64,000 bases of DNA, taken from Pseudomonas sp. R37(2017). Its GTDB lineage: Bacteria > Pseudomonadota > Gammaproteobacteria > Pseudomonadales > Pseudomonadaceae. A program made the position numbers and the translations under genes. The notes beneath the pieces are model-generated. The model made no database searches, was not told where the DNA came from, and saw only the letters and a list, made by a program, of their open reading frames with translations. The DNA is taken from assembly GCF_002113375.1 (NCBI RefSeq), contig NZ_NEHO01000009.1, positions 1-64,000 on the forward strand, in the 5' to 3' direction. Shown here in pieces: positions 50,252-58,387 of this stretch (position 1 is the stretch's first letter; each line of letters begins with the position of its first letter).

Positions 50252-51406
50252 ATGTTGTTGCCCATTCTTCTGTTGTCTGCCGCCGGTTTCACGGTGCTGA
50301 CCACGGAATTCATCATCGTCGGCCTGCTGCCGGCCATCGCCCGGGACCTGGCCGTCAGCATCCCGCAGGCCGGTTTGCTGGTGACCTTGTTCGCCTTCAC
50401 CGTGGCCGCGTTCGGGCCGTTCCTGACGGCGTACTTCGCCCGCTTCGAACGGCGCAAGCTGTTCATCTCGGTGCTGATCATGTTTGGCCTGGCCAACACG
50501 CTGGCGGCGTTGGCGCCGAACATCTGGGTGATGGCGTTTGCCCGGTTGATCCCGGCGCTGGGGCTGCCGGTGTTCTGGGCGCTGGCCAGCGAGACGGCGG
50601 TGGACATCGTCGGGCCGGATTACGCCGGGCGCGCCATCGCCAAGATCGGCTTCGGCATTGTCTGTGCCACGGTGTTCGGGATTCCGGTGGGCACGCTGAT
50701 TTCCGATGCGTTCGGCTGGCGCAGTGCCTTTGCGATTCTGGCATTCATCGCCTTTGCCAAGGCGTTGCTGCTGTTTATCTACCTGCCGAAAACCCATCTG
50801 CACCAGCACCAGGCGAGCTTCCTGTCGCAGTTCAGGATTCTGCGCAGCCCGCTGATGCTGGGGCATGTGTTGCTGTCGGTGATTGTGTTCAGCGGCATGT
50901 TCACGGCTTACACCTACCTGGCCGACATTCTCGAACGCCTGGCCGGTTTCAACGGCACTGTGGTCGGCTGGTGCCTGATGGGCTTCGGCGCGGTCGGGCT
51001 GATCGGCAACTCCCTGGGCGGCCGGGCAGTGGATCGTCATCCACTGATGGCATCGATGATGTTCTGCGCGTTCATGATTGCCGGCCTGGTGGCGCTGGTG
51101 CCGAACATTCATTCGCCGGTCGGCCTGGCGGCGGCGATGGGCATCTGGGGCGTGACTCAGGCGGCGTTGTTCCTGGTCAGCCATGTGCGCCTGATGAAAG
51201 CCGCGCCCGAAGCGCCAGCGTTCGCCGCGTCGCTGAACATCGCCGGGGCCAACCTCGGTATCGGCCTGGGCGCGGTGATCGGGGGGCGGGTGATCGACAG
51301 CGTCGGCCTGCAAGGCCTTGGCTTCGCCGCGGCGGCGTTTATCCTCGCCTCGATCCTGCTGGCGATCGCGCTGATGACCTTCAAGCCTCGGGAGGTCTGC
51401 GCCTGA
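50252..51406 (+). CDS. MFS transporter (sugar/drug efflux-type)
   Basis: The 384-residue membrane protein has 12 predicted hydrophobic segments, an N-terminal TTEFIIVGLLPAIARDL and the A-like motif YFARFERRKLFI in the loop between segments 2 and 3. This is the DHA1/YdhP-AraJ type. Start: the ATG at 50252 follows TGGAG; GTG at 50225 would add nine residues and has no ribosome site. The LysR-family gene lies tail to tail with a 4-base gap, so they are not an operon. The substrate is unknown. Confidence 0.82.
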   Translation: MLLPILLLSAAGFTVLTTEFIIVGLLPAIARDLAVSIPQAGLLVTLFAFTVAAFGPFLTAYFARFERRKLFISVLIMFGLANTLAALAPNIWVMAFARLIPALGLPVFWALASETAVDIVGPDYAGRAIAKIGFGIVCATVFGIPVGTLISDAFGWRSAFAILAFIAFAKALLLFIYLPKTHLHQHQASFLSQFRILRSPLMLGHVLLSVIVFSGMFTAYTYLADILERLAGFNGTVVGWCLMGFGAVGLIGNSLGGRAVDRHPLMASMMFCAFMIAGLVALVPNIHSPVGLAAAMGIWGVTQAALFLVSHVRLMKAAPEAPAFAASLNIAGANLGIGLGAVIGGRVIDSVGLQGLGFAAAAFILASILLAIALMTFKPREVCA

Positions 51407-51410
51407 GGCG

Positions 51411-52310
51411 CTAGAACGCGGTAAACAGCTCGCGTCGGGCACCTTCGGTAATGGCGACAATGCCGGGGTGCCTGACCTTGCGCTCTACTGAAATGGCATA
51501 GAACGACTCGCTCACGGTGTCGGTCTGGCCGATCACTTCCACGCCATATTGGCGTTGCACTTCATCGGCAATCACGCTCGGGCCGATGAATATCCCGCTG
51601 CCGGACTGGCCGAAGGCCTGCATCAGGGCGCTGTCATCGAATTCGCCGACGATCTGCGGCTGGACCTGCTGTTCGACAAACCAGCGTTGCAAGCGACTGC
51701 GCACCACGGTTTCCGGACCGGGAATCAGCAGTGGCGCACCGTGCAGATTGCGTGGGAAGTCATGTCCATAACGTGCCGCGAGCTCAGGGGTGGCGAAAAA
51801 GCTGATCCCGCACTCTCCGAGTTTCTGGCTGTAGCCCTTGATGTCCAGGTGCGACGGCATCGGGCTGTCGGATATCACCAGGTCCAGGCGCTGGATCGCC
51901 AGATCGGCCAACAAACGTTCAAGTTTGTCTTCCCGGCACGTGATGCGCAGCGGTTCGCTCAGCTCCATGGTCGGTGCAATCAGGCGATAGACGATGGATT
52001 TGGGCACCACGTCGGCCACCCCTACGCGAAACAGGATCTGCTGTTCATTGGGTTGTGCCCGCAGCATGAGTTCCAGTTCGCCCCCCAACTGAAACATTTG
52101 CTCGGCGTAGGGCAGCGCCTGGCGCCCGGCCTCGGTCAGTTCGAGTTGCCGTCCGACGCGCCGAAACAACTCGATTCCAAAGGTCTGTTCCAGTAATGAA
52201 ATCTGCCCGCTGATGGTTTGCGGCGTGAGATTGAGCTGTTCGCAGGCGCGCACGATGCTGCCGGTCTTGGCCACCACCCAGAAGTAATGCAATTGCCGAT
52301 AGTTGAGCAT
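51411..52310 (-). CDS. nhaR: NhaR-like LysR-family activator
   Basis: The 299-residue LysR-type protein has an N-terminal helix-turn-helix (NYRQLHYFWVVAKTGSIVRA, then NLTPQTISGQISLLEQ) and FDDSALMQAFG and GECGISFFAT in the effector domain, resembling E. coli NhaR, the sodium-dependent activator of nhaA. No antiporter gene lies nearby. The target may therefore be the adjacent MFS gene, or the lipoprotein and TerC genes on the other side. NhaR-type proteins sense sodium or pH in some species. Confidence 0.85.
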   Translation of the reverse strand: MLNYRQLHYFWVVAKTGSIVRACEQLNLTPQTISGQISLLEQTFGIELFRRVGRQLELTEAGRQALPYAEQMFQLGGELELMLRAQPNEQQILFRVGVADVVPKSIVYRLIAPTMELSEPLRITCREDKLERLLADLAIQRLDLVISDSPMPSHLDIKGYSQKLGECGISFFATPELAARYGHDFPRNLHGAPLLIPGPETVVRSRLQRWFVEQQVQPQIVGEFDDSALMQAFGQSGSGIFIGPSVIADEVQRQYGVEVIGQTDTVSESFYAISVERKVRHPGIVAITEGARRELFTAF

Positions 52311-52445
52311 GGCGATCCATAGTTCGTAAAAACCGAAGTATAGCCGCTGAAAATACGAATTTTCCTGAACTATTCACTTCCCTAGAATGCATCGCTATCA
52401 ACGGGCCATCGTTCAGGTCCCGTTCGTTCTATCGAGGATTGCATC

Positions 52446-52688
52446 ATGAAGCTGAAAACCACGGCACTGCTGTTCACGTCTTTACTGGTACTGGCCGGTT
52501 GCGACCAGGCCGAGAAAAGCGCGCAGCAGTTGATGGGCAAGGCTGCCGAAAGTGCCAAACAGGCGATTGACGATACGCACAAGGCCGCCCAACAGGCCCT
52601 CAGCGATGCCACCAGCGGGTTGAACAGCAAAAAAGAATCATCGGAAAAAGATGCGGAAAAGTCCGAATCTTCCTCCCAGGAAATCTAA
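52446..52688 (+). CDS. Small lipoprotein
   Basis: The 80-residue protein has a lipoprotein signal (MKLKTTALLFTSLLVLAGC) with the lipobox LAGC, followed by a helical, lysine- and glutamate-rich region (AEKSAQQLMGKAAESAKQAIDDTHKAAQQA) and a charged serine-rich tail. It should be an outer- or inner-membrane-anchored lipoprotein. A function cannot be assigned. It lies 29 bases upstream of the TerC gene, probably in one operon, and is divergent from nhaR. Confidence 0.82.
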   Translation: MKLKTTALLFTSLLVLAGCDQAEKSAQQLMGKAAESAKQAIDDTHKAAQQALSDATSGLNSKKESSEKDAEKSESSSQEI

Positions 52689-52717
52689 ACCGCATTACAA
52701 CGAGTCAGGACTGACCC

Positions 52718-53467
52718 ATGGACTACCTTTTACAACTTGCCGCCAGCCCCACCGCCTGGGTCGCCCTGGCTACCCTGGTCGTGATGGAAATCGTGCTCGG
52801 CATCGATAACCTGATCTTCATCTCGATCCTGACCAACAAGCTGCCCTTGCACAATCGACAGAGGGCACGGCGCATCGGTATCGGCATGGCGTTGATCCTG
52901 CGTCTGGGCCTGCTGAGCACCATCGCGTTCATCGTGCAGTTGACGGCCCCGGTGATCGAGATTCTCGGCCACGCGTTTTCCTGGAAAGACATGATCCTGA
53001 TTGCCGGTGGTCTGTTCCTGTTGTGGAAGGCGACCACGGAGATCCATCACAGCATGGACCCGGCACCGGAGGATCCGAAGACGGCGACCTCGACCGTGAC
53101 CCTGGGCTTTGCCGCTGCGATCGGTCAGATCCTGATGCTGGACATGGTGTTCTCCATCGACAGCATCATTACCGCTGTCGGCATGACCGAGCATTTGCCG
53201 ATCATGGTCATTGCGGTGGTGGTGTCGGTACTGGTGATGTTGCTGGCTGCCGATCCGCTGGCCAAGTTCATCAACGACAACCCGACGGTGGTGATGCTGG
53301 CCCTGGGCTTCCTGATCATGATCGGCATGACGCTGATCGCCGAAGGCTTCGGCGCCCACGTACCGAAAGGCTACGTCTATGCGGCCATGGCATTCTCGGC
53401 TTCGATCGAGGTGTTGAACATGATGTCCCGCCGGGCCAGGCAGAAGCGGCTAGCGACTGAAGCTTAA
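52718..53467 (+). CDS. TerC-family integral membrane protein
   Basis: The 249-residue protein has seven hydrophobic segments and the family motifs [23 protein letters not shown] and [17 protein letters not shown], with conserved Asp residues in two membrane helices. TerC proteins are linked to metal-ion (manganese) export or tellurite resistance. A strong terminator follows at 53484-53524. Co-transcription with the small lipoprotein upstream is likely. Confidence 0.88.
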   Translation: MDYLLQLAASPTAWVALATLVVMEIVLGIDNLIFISILTNKLPLHNRQRARRIGIGMALILRLGLLSTIAFIVQLTAPVIEILGHAFSWKDMILIAGGLFLLWKATTEIHHSMDPAPEDPKTATSTVTLGFAAAIGQILMLDMVFSIDSIITAVGMTEHLPIMVIAVVVSVLVMLLAADPLAKFINDNPTVVMLALGFLIMIGMTLIAEGFGAHVPKGYVYAAMAFSASIEVLNMMSRRARQKRLATEA

Positions 53468-53483
53468 GCGCCGCTGTAACGAA

Positions 53484-53524
53484 ACGGCCGCCTGAACTCC
53501 CGGAGTGCAGGCGGCCGTTTTTTT
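53484..53524 (+). terminator. Terminator after the TerC gene
   Basis: An 11-bp stem ACGGCCGCCTG/CAGGCGGCCGT (53484-53494 with 53508-53518) is followed by seven T residues. Confidence 0.95.
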
Positions 53525-53548
53525 GTGGATATCGGCTGAAAGTCTTCG

Positions 53549-53716
53549 TCAGTGGGCGTTGACGTGTTGGCTGGGCGACTCGTCCGCCTGCGGTGCAGGT
53601 GCCGGCTGAACAGGGTGATGGTGACGGCGAGTAATGCGCAGTACGCCCCACAGCATGGCAGCGGCTACAGCCAGCCATCCGCCTATCAACATTGCAATGA
53701 TCAGGGTCAGGCTCAT
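53549..53716 (-). CDS. Small single-span membrane protein (55 aa)
   Basis: The 55-residue protein has one hydrophobic helix near the N-terminus (MSLTLIIAMLIGGWLAVAAAMLWG) then a basic His-rich and Pro-rich tail (RRHHHPVQPAP). GAGGAGGCACAG precedes the ATG at 53716; the upstream ATG at 53749 is not preferred. No family is recognised; it may be one of the small membrane proteins common in pseudomonads. Confidence 0.6.
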   Translation of the reverse strand: MSLTLIIAMLIGGWLAVAAAMLWGVLRITRRHHHPVQPAPAPQADESPSQHVNAH

Positions 53717-53955
53717 CTGTGCCTCCTCTTTGCCCTGCTGCGAGCACACACGCTTCGCTGTCGTCTCTTTAGGGAACAGTCTAGCCGTTGGTGCATTTCA
53801 GGCTATTGACCGAAAGTCGGCAGTCACTAACCAGTTTGCTCTATCGAATGTGCTCGACTGCCGTTTTAAGCTATACCGAAGCGGCGCGGCGCCCTATGAT
53901 CGACGACCAAGCCGGGAATGGGATTGCCTGGCATTTGAACCTGAACAAGAGAGCG

Positions 53956-54630
53956 ATGATGGTGCGGGTATTTTCTCGATTTTTGTCGACCATGCTGATC
54001 GCCGGTTGCGTGACAAGCCTGGCGGGCTGTGCCGGGAGCGTTGCCCCCGAGATCAAGCGTTTGCCGGAGCGCGTCGAACTCAGCGGCCGATTCTACCGGG
54101 GCAATGCCTATCAAAGCGGGCCCCAGGTGCTGGCCAGCATGCTGTCCCAGCAGGGCGTCGTGATCACCCCGGGTCTGCTCGACAAGCCCTTGCATCTGCC
54201 GGGGGGCGAGGCTCAATTGCAGCAGAGCATGCAGAACCTGGCCCGCGAGTACGGAATGGTCGTTTATCCCCTCGACAACGACCTTGCGGCCTTGTTGACG
54301 CAAGTCGCCGCCGGTTATCCGGTGATGGTGCGCTTCACCGAAGGCTCGGCCATGTGGGCCGAACCGCGTTACGCCATTCTCTCCGGCTACAACCGCCAGA
54401 AGCAGACAGTCCTGTTGCGTGCCGGGATGAATCACCGCGAACTGATGAGCTTCGGCTCCTTCGAGTCCGCGTTCAGGGACGCCGGCGGTTGGGCCGTGCT
54501 GATCCAGAGTCCGACGCAGATCCCGGCCAATGTCGATCAGCAGCGTTGGCTCAAGGCCGCCAACGATCTGGCCCAGGCCGGCCAGGAACAAGCGGCCGCG
54601 AAGGCTAAAAAGGCCTTGGCCGCACACTAA
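53956..54630 (+). CDS. C39-like peptidase-fold lipoprotein, probably inactive
   Basis: The 224-residue protein has a lipoprotein signal (FLSTMLIAGCVTSLAGC) then a papain-like C39 domain: NAYQSGPQVLASMLSQQGVVITP, and a histidine-containing end part (VLLRAGMNHRELM). In active C39 peptidases the motif has Cys before Gly-Pro; here it is Ser (YQSGP), so the peptidase may be dead or a Ser variant. C-terminal alanine- and lysine-rich residues (AAAKAKKALAAH) follow. The start may be the ATG at 53956 or 53959; GAGAG precedes both. The function is unknown. Confidence 0.65.
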   Translation: MMVRVFSRFLSTMLIAGCVTSLAGCAGSVAPEIKRLPERVELSGRFYRGNAYQSGPQVLASMLSQQGVVITPGLLDKPLHLPGGEAQLQQSMQNLAREYGMVVYPLDNDLAALLTQVAAGYPVMVRFTEGSAMWAEPRYAILSGYNRQKQTVLLRAGMNHRELMSFGSFESAFRDAGGWAVLIQSPTQIPANVDQQRWLKAANDLAQAGQEQAAAKAKKALAAH

Positions 54631-54725
54631 GCCCGTTGGTCACCCGGCGGGCACCATCGCTCGCCGACAGCCTCTGATATCCAAGGGCCCGGGTCATTGT
54701 TCCGGGCCGAGATCAGGAGGTGCCC

Positions 54726-54932
54726 ATGGCTCATTCCACTACGCCCGTCGGTCCGCACTCGTCTGAGCATTCATCCGGCAATGAACTGGGTTTCGATCCG
54801 GATTCTCCAGACCTTTGCGATCCACAGGTCGACCCGATCGGGCCCGCCAAGGCACCAAGAGACGTGAAGCCGGGTGACAACCCCAAGACTCCGGCCAAGC
54901 CCTACGATCCACTCGGTGATCTGAAACCCTAG
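54726..54932 (+). CDS. Small acidic proline-rich protein (68 aa)
   Basis: The 68-residue protein is hydrophilic and rich in Pro, Asp, Ser and Lys (FDPDSPDLCDPQVDPIGPAKAP, then DNPKTPAKPYDPLGDLKP). There is no signal peptide or clear fold, so it may be disordered. ATCAGGAGGTGCCC lies before the ATG at 54726; GTG at 54720 is too close. The next gene encodes a related protein 17 bases downstream. Confidence 0.6.
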   Translation: MAHSTTPVGPHSSEHSSGNELGFDPDSPDLCDPQVDPIGPAKAPRDVKPGDNPKTPAKPYDPLGDLKP

Positions 54933-54949
54933 GCTCAAAGGAGGTGTGT

Positions 54950-55165
54950 ATGTCCACTGATTCGAGTTTCGACGACAAACGTCCGGAAACTGTCCCCACA
55001 ACCCCCGAGCAAGGCACCGATCCGGTGATGGATCCGGACAGCCCGTTGCGGGATCCTCTGGCGCGGCCAACGGTAGTGCCCACTGAGCGGCCGAAGGGTT
55101 GGAAAGATCCGAGTGCCGGTGACGGGATACCGGACGACGACCAGATGCCGCTGCCGAACGATTGA
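54950..55165 (+). CDS. Small acidic proline-rich protein, partner of the previous gene (71 aa)
   Basis: The 71-residue protein has the same Pro/Asp-rich composition (MDPDSPLRDPLARPTVVPTERP) and the ending DDDQMPLPND. Shared composition and the motif DPDSP with the upstream gene suggest a tandem duplication. AAAGGAGG before the ATG at 54950 is a strong ribosome site. It is cytoplasmic and probably disordered; function unknown. A terminator for both directions follows. Confidence 0.6.
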   Translation: MSTDSSFDDKRPETVPTTPEQGTDPVMDPDSPLRDPLARPTVVPTERPKGWKDPSAGDGIPDDDQMPLPND

Positions 55166-55177
55166 ATCTCGGGCGAA

Positions 55178-55207
55178 AAAAAGCCCCGGACGATCGGGGC
55201 CTTTTGA
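55178..55207. terminator. Bidirectional terminator between the small genes and pbpG
   Basis: The stem GCCCCG/CGGGGC around GACGAT (55184-55201) has A7 at the left and TTTT at the right; it ends the small-gene pair on + and pbpG on -. Confidence 0.85.
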
Positions 55208-55217
55208 TTGCGTTTGG

Positions 55218-56156
55218 TTACTTCGAGGCTTCAACCACGCCGCTTTGGCGTTGCTTGAGGTTTTTATCCGATTTGTACTGCAGGGCCACCGAAGGCACGT
55301 CAGCGCTGTGCCCGGTTTCGACCCAGTTGCGCATGCGCGTGGCATCGGCAAAGTGGGTGTACTTGCCATAGGCGTCAAGGACCACCAGGGCCACCGGGCG
55401 GTTGGCCATCCGGGTCACCAGTACCAGGCAGTGACCGGCTTCGTTGGTGAAACCGGTTTTTGTCAGCTGGATGTCCCAGTCCGGCTTGCGGACCAAATGG
55501 TCGGTGTTGCGGAAACCCAGGCTGTAGTTGGGTTTGCGAAACGTAACGGTTTTTTCCTTGGTCGTACTCAATTCGGTCAGCAGTGGGTACTTGTGCGCGG
55601 CGATCAACAGCTTGCTGAGGTCACGAGCGGTCGACACGTTGCGCGGGGAGAGACCGGTCGGCTCGACGAAATGCGTGTTGGTCATGCCCAGCGCCCGGGC
55701 CTTGGCGTTCATTGCGGCAATGAACGCGGCGTAACCGCCTGGATAGTGGTGCGCCAGAGTCGCGGCGGCGCGGTTTTCCGAGGACATCAGGGCAATCAGC
55801 AGCATTTCCCGGCGCGTCAGTTCGCTGCGCAGCTTGACCCGGGAGAACACGCCTTTCATTTCCGGTGTGTCGTTGATGTTGACGTCGATGTATTCGTCCA
55901 TGTTCTGGCGAGATTCAACCACGACCAGGCCAGTCATCAACTTGCTGACGGAAGCGATCGGCACCACTACGTCAGGATTGCTGGCATAGATGACTTTGTT
56001 GGTCTGCATGTCCAGCAGCAAACTGCTGCCGGAGGCGAGCTTGAGTGTCTTCGTATCACGCGGCGCAGCGGTGGTATCGCCAGCGTTGGCGAGGGGCGTG
56101 ATGAAAGTCCCGGTAATTGCAAAAAACAGACTCAGGATGGAAAGACGGATTTTCAC
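55218..56156 (-). CDS. pbpG: D-alanyl-D-alanine endopeptidase PbpG (PBP7-like)
   Basis: The 312-residue S11-type penicillin-binding protein has a signal peptide ([25 protein letters not shown]), the SxxK motif SVSK at residues 69-72, the SxN motif SSEN, and KTG in [11 protein letters not shown]. Such proteins cut D-Ala-D-Ala or mDAP cross-links in peptidoglycan. The length matches PBP7-type endopeptidases, which lack the large C-terminal domain of PBP5. It is monocistronic, with a terminator downstream. Confidence 0.88.
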   Translation of the reverse strand: MKIRLSILSLFFAITGTFITPLANAGDTTAAPRDTKTLKLASGSSLLLDMQTNKVIYASNPDVVVPIASVSKLMTGLVVVESRQNMDEYIDVNINDTPEMKGVFSRVKLRSELTRREMLLIALMSSENRAAATLAHHYPGGYAAFIAAMNAKARALGMTNTHFVEPTGLSPRNVSTARDLSKLLIAAHKYPLLTELSTTKEKTVTFRKPNYSLGFRNTDHLVRKPDWDIQLTKTGFTNEAGHCLVLVTRMANRPVALVVLDAYGKYTHFADATRMRNWVETGHSADVPSVALQYKSDKNLKQRQSGVVEASK

Positions 56157-56338
56157 GCTGGCAGACTCATAAAGGGTGTTGATAAGCCGTTTTGTAACGG
56201 GCTGTTTCCTGAAAAGCGCGACATTCTGGAGTATGGCTGAATAACTGTCGATGGTTGTTCAAGTAACAGGTGAAAGTCCTGAGAAACATGAAAGAAAAGT
56301 CATTTTCCGGCGGGCGGTCGGTGTTTCTTTCGGGCATG

Positions 56339-56362
56339 AAAAACCCCGCCATGGCGGGGTTC
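56339..56362 (-). terminator. Terminator after folD
   Basis: A 7-bp stem CCCCGCC/GGCGGGG (56344-56359) is followed on the minus strand by a run of five T residues. Confidence 0.88.
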
Positions 56363-56393
56363 CTCGTTGCGCTGACAACGTTCGCGTTGAAAT

Positions 56394-57248
56394 TCAGCTG
56401 TGCAGGGCTTCAGCGGCGTACAGGGTGTTCTCCAGCAGGCAGGCACGCGTCATCGGACCTACGCCGCCCGGTACCGGGGTAATCCAGCCGGCGCGGGGCA
56501 GGGCGGTTTCGTAGATCACGTCACCGACCAGCTTGCCGTCTTCCTGACGGTTGATGCCGACATCGATCACGATCGCGCCTTCCTTGATCCATTCGCCCTT
56601 GACCAGGCCTGGCTTGCCGGCGGCGACGACGACCAGGTCCGCACGGCCGACATGGCCGGCCAGGTCCTTGGTAAAACGGTGGGTGACGGTCACGGTGCAA
56701 CCGGCCAGCAGCAATTCCATGGCCATCGGGCGGCCAACGATATTGGATGCTCCGACAACCACGGCATTCATCCCGTAGAGATCGGCCCCGGTGCTTTCCA
56801 GCAGGGTCATGATGCCTTTGGGGGTGCATGGGCGCAGCAGAGGAATGCGCTGGGCCAGGCGACCGACGTTATAAGGATGGAAACCGTCGACGTCTTTATC
56901 CGGGCGAATGCGCTCCAGCAGTTTGGAAGCGTCCAGGTGTTCAGGTAGCGGAAGCTGAAGCAGAACACCGTCGATCGCAGGGTCGTCGTTCAGGCGATCG
57001 ATCAGTTCGGTCAGCGCTTCTTGAGTGGTTTCGGAAGGCAGGTCGTAAGCTTGGGATAGAAAGCCGACCTCTTCACAGTCTTTACGCTTGTGCGAGACAT
57101 AAACCTGAGAGGCAGGATCGCTGCCGACCAGGATCACCGCAAGGCCGGGCGTGCGCAGGCCTTGCTCGCGACGCTCGGTGACACGTTGGGCGATCTGCTG
57201 GCGCAGGCTGGCGGCGATCGATTTGCCGTCGATTAGTTGTGCAGTCAT
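56394..57248 (-). CDS. folD: Bifunctional methylenetetrahydrofolate dehydrogenase/cyclohydrolase FolD
   Basis: The 284-residue protein has [22 protein letters not shown], where the catalytic Lys lies in [31 protein letters not shown] and [17 protein letters not shown] for NADP binding, and a C-terminal [18 protein letters not shown]. It interconverts methylene-, methenyl- and formyl-tetrahydrofolate. Genomic context (upstream of the tRNA-Arg group and tig-clpPX-lon) is the standard one in Pseudomonas. Confidence 0.95.
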   Translation of the reverse strand: MTAQLIDGKSIAASLRQQIAQRVTERREQGLRTPGLAVILVGSDPASQVYVSHKRKDCEEVGFLSQAYDLPSETTQEALTELIDRLNDDPAIDGVLLQLPLPEHLDASKLLERIRPDKDVDGFHPYNVGRLAQRIPLLRPCTPKGIMTLLESTGADLYGMNAVVVGASNIVGRPMAMELLLAGCTVTVTHRFTKDLAGHVGRADLVVVAAGKPGLVKGEWIKEGAIVIDVGINRQEDGKLVGDVIYETALPRAGWITPVPGGVGPMTRACLLENTLYAAEALHS

Positions 57249-57379
57249 TGCGCGTGATTAACCATCGAGAGGGGAAAAAAAGAGAGCGCATTCTCGCATG
57301 TCATGCGGTGAGGGCAAAGGCGCTTGGTCTGCAAATTCCCCTAACTCCTTTAATTAAATGAATTTTTTTTAAAAATGAT

Positions 57380-57408
57380 TTGACGACCTTCAGGGGGCTC
57401 TATACTAT
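57380..57408 (+). promoter_or_regulatory. Sigma-70 promoter of the tRNA cluster
   Basis: TTGACG (57380-57385) and TACTAT (57403-57408) are spaced by 17 bases. It is followed by about 115 bases before tRNA-Arg. Confidence 0.8.
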
Positions 57409-57522
57409 TCGTCGCACTTGTCGGGCACAGCCTAGCACTGGTTGGGAAGGTCGAGTGGAATCACGGTTCTGCAAGACTGGAAAGCACTTAGTTTGTAGTC
57501 CTCCAAGGGTACAGCTAACAAG

Positions 57523-57599
57523 GCGCCCGTAGCTCAGCTGGATAGAGCATCCGCCTTCTAAGCGGATGGTCGCAGGTTCGAGTCCTGCCGGGTGCGCCA
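57523..57599 (+). tRNA. tRNA-Arg (anticodon TCT)
   Basis: A 77-nt cloverleaf with acceptor stem GCGCCCG/CGGGTGC, D-arm TAGCTCAGCTGGATAGAGCA, anticodon loop CTTCTAA giving TCT, T-arm GGTTCGAGTCC and an encoded CCA. Confidence 0.97.
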
Positions 57600-57631
57600 T
57601 TAGGCAGCATTGGCACAAGTAGCGTTATATG

Positions 57632-57707
57632 GTGGGCGTAGCTCAGTTGGTAGAGCACGGGATTGTGACTCCCGTTGTCGTGGGTTCGATCCCCATCGTC
57701 CACCCCA
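57632..57707 (+). tRNA. tRNA-His (anticodon GTG), copy 1
   Basis: A 76-nt tRNA with acceptor stem GTGGGCG/CGTCCAC, anticodon loop TTGTGAC giving GTG, T-arm GGTTCGATCCC and an encoded CCA; the G at 57631 can supply the -1 guanosine. Confidence 0.97.
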
Positions 57708-57714
57708 TATTTCG

Positions 57715-57745
57715 AAAGGCGCCAGATTAACAGTCTGGCGCCTTT
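57715..57745 (+). terminator. Hairpin after tRNA-His copy 1
   Basis: Perfect stem AAAGGCGCCAGA/TCTGGCGCCTTT, 12 bp, loop TTAACAG; T-run short. Confidence 0.7.
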
Positions 57746-57764
57746 GCTTTAAAAAGCTTCATCC

Positions 57765-57849
57765 GCGGATGTGGTGGAATTGGTAGACACACTGGATTTA
57801 GGTTCCAGCGCCGCGAGGCGTAAGAGTTCGAGTCTCTTCATCCGCACCA
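57765..57849 (+). tRNA. tRNA-Leu (anticodon TAG)
   Basis: An 85-nt class II tRNA with acceptor GCGGATG/CATCCGC, anticodon stem CTGGA/TCCAG with loop TTTAGGT giving TAG, a long variable arm, and an encoded CCA. Confidence 0.97.
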
Positions 57850-57926
57850 AATAAAGCTTCGCTCGGGTTGTTTGTCTGGGTGGAGCTTAATGAAGAAGTT
57901 GTTTGGCTTCTTTAACAGGCAATATG

Positions 57927-58002
57927 GTGGGCGTAGCTCAGTTGGTAGAGCACGGGATTGTGACTCCCGTTGTCGTGGGTTCGATCCCCATCGTCCACCC
58001 CA
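57927..58002 (+). tRNA. tRNA-His (anticodon GTG), copy 2
   Basis: This copy is identical to the one at 57632-57707 in all 76 positions, with matching flanks. Confidence 0.97.
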
Positions 58003-58009
58003 TATTTCG

Positions 58010-58044
58010 AAAGGCGCCAGATTGAAAAGTCTGGCGCCTTTTTT
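58010..58044 (+). terminator. Terminator after tRNA-His copy 2
   Basis: Stem AAAGGCGCCAGA/TCTGGCGCCTTT with loop TTGAAAAG and six T residues. The remaining 340 bases up to tig show no further feature. Confidence 0.9.
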
Positions 58045-58387
58045 GTTTCAGCGGCCGCAGGTTCCGGGTCGCAGGGGTGGGGCGTTTCGTCGTATTTATG
58101 TTTCTCGATGATGCGGTCCTGTCCGCCGACCTTGCTTGCGAGATCGGCTGTCAGGGAGATGATTGGCGACCGCTTCTATATAGGAAGGGTTGGCGCAGAG
58201 CCCTGGCGTGATTGGTTGTATTTGCCATCGGGGCGAAGTGCATTCGTGCATTCGCACCTTTAAATTGCCTGCTGCTTTTTTACCCGTTTTCAGTAGGGTG
58301 ACTTCTTGAGTTTGACCCACTAGAATGCATGCCCTTGATTCTGGGGTCGGAAACGGCCGGCTAACGTCTGTGCAACGAGGAATATCC

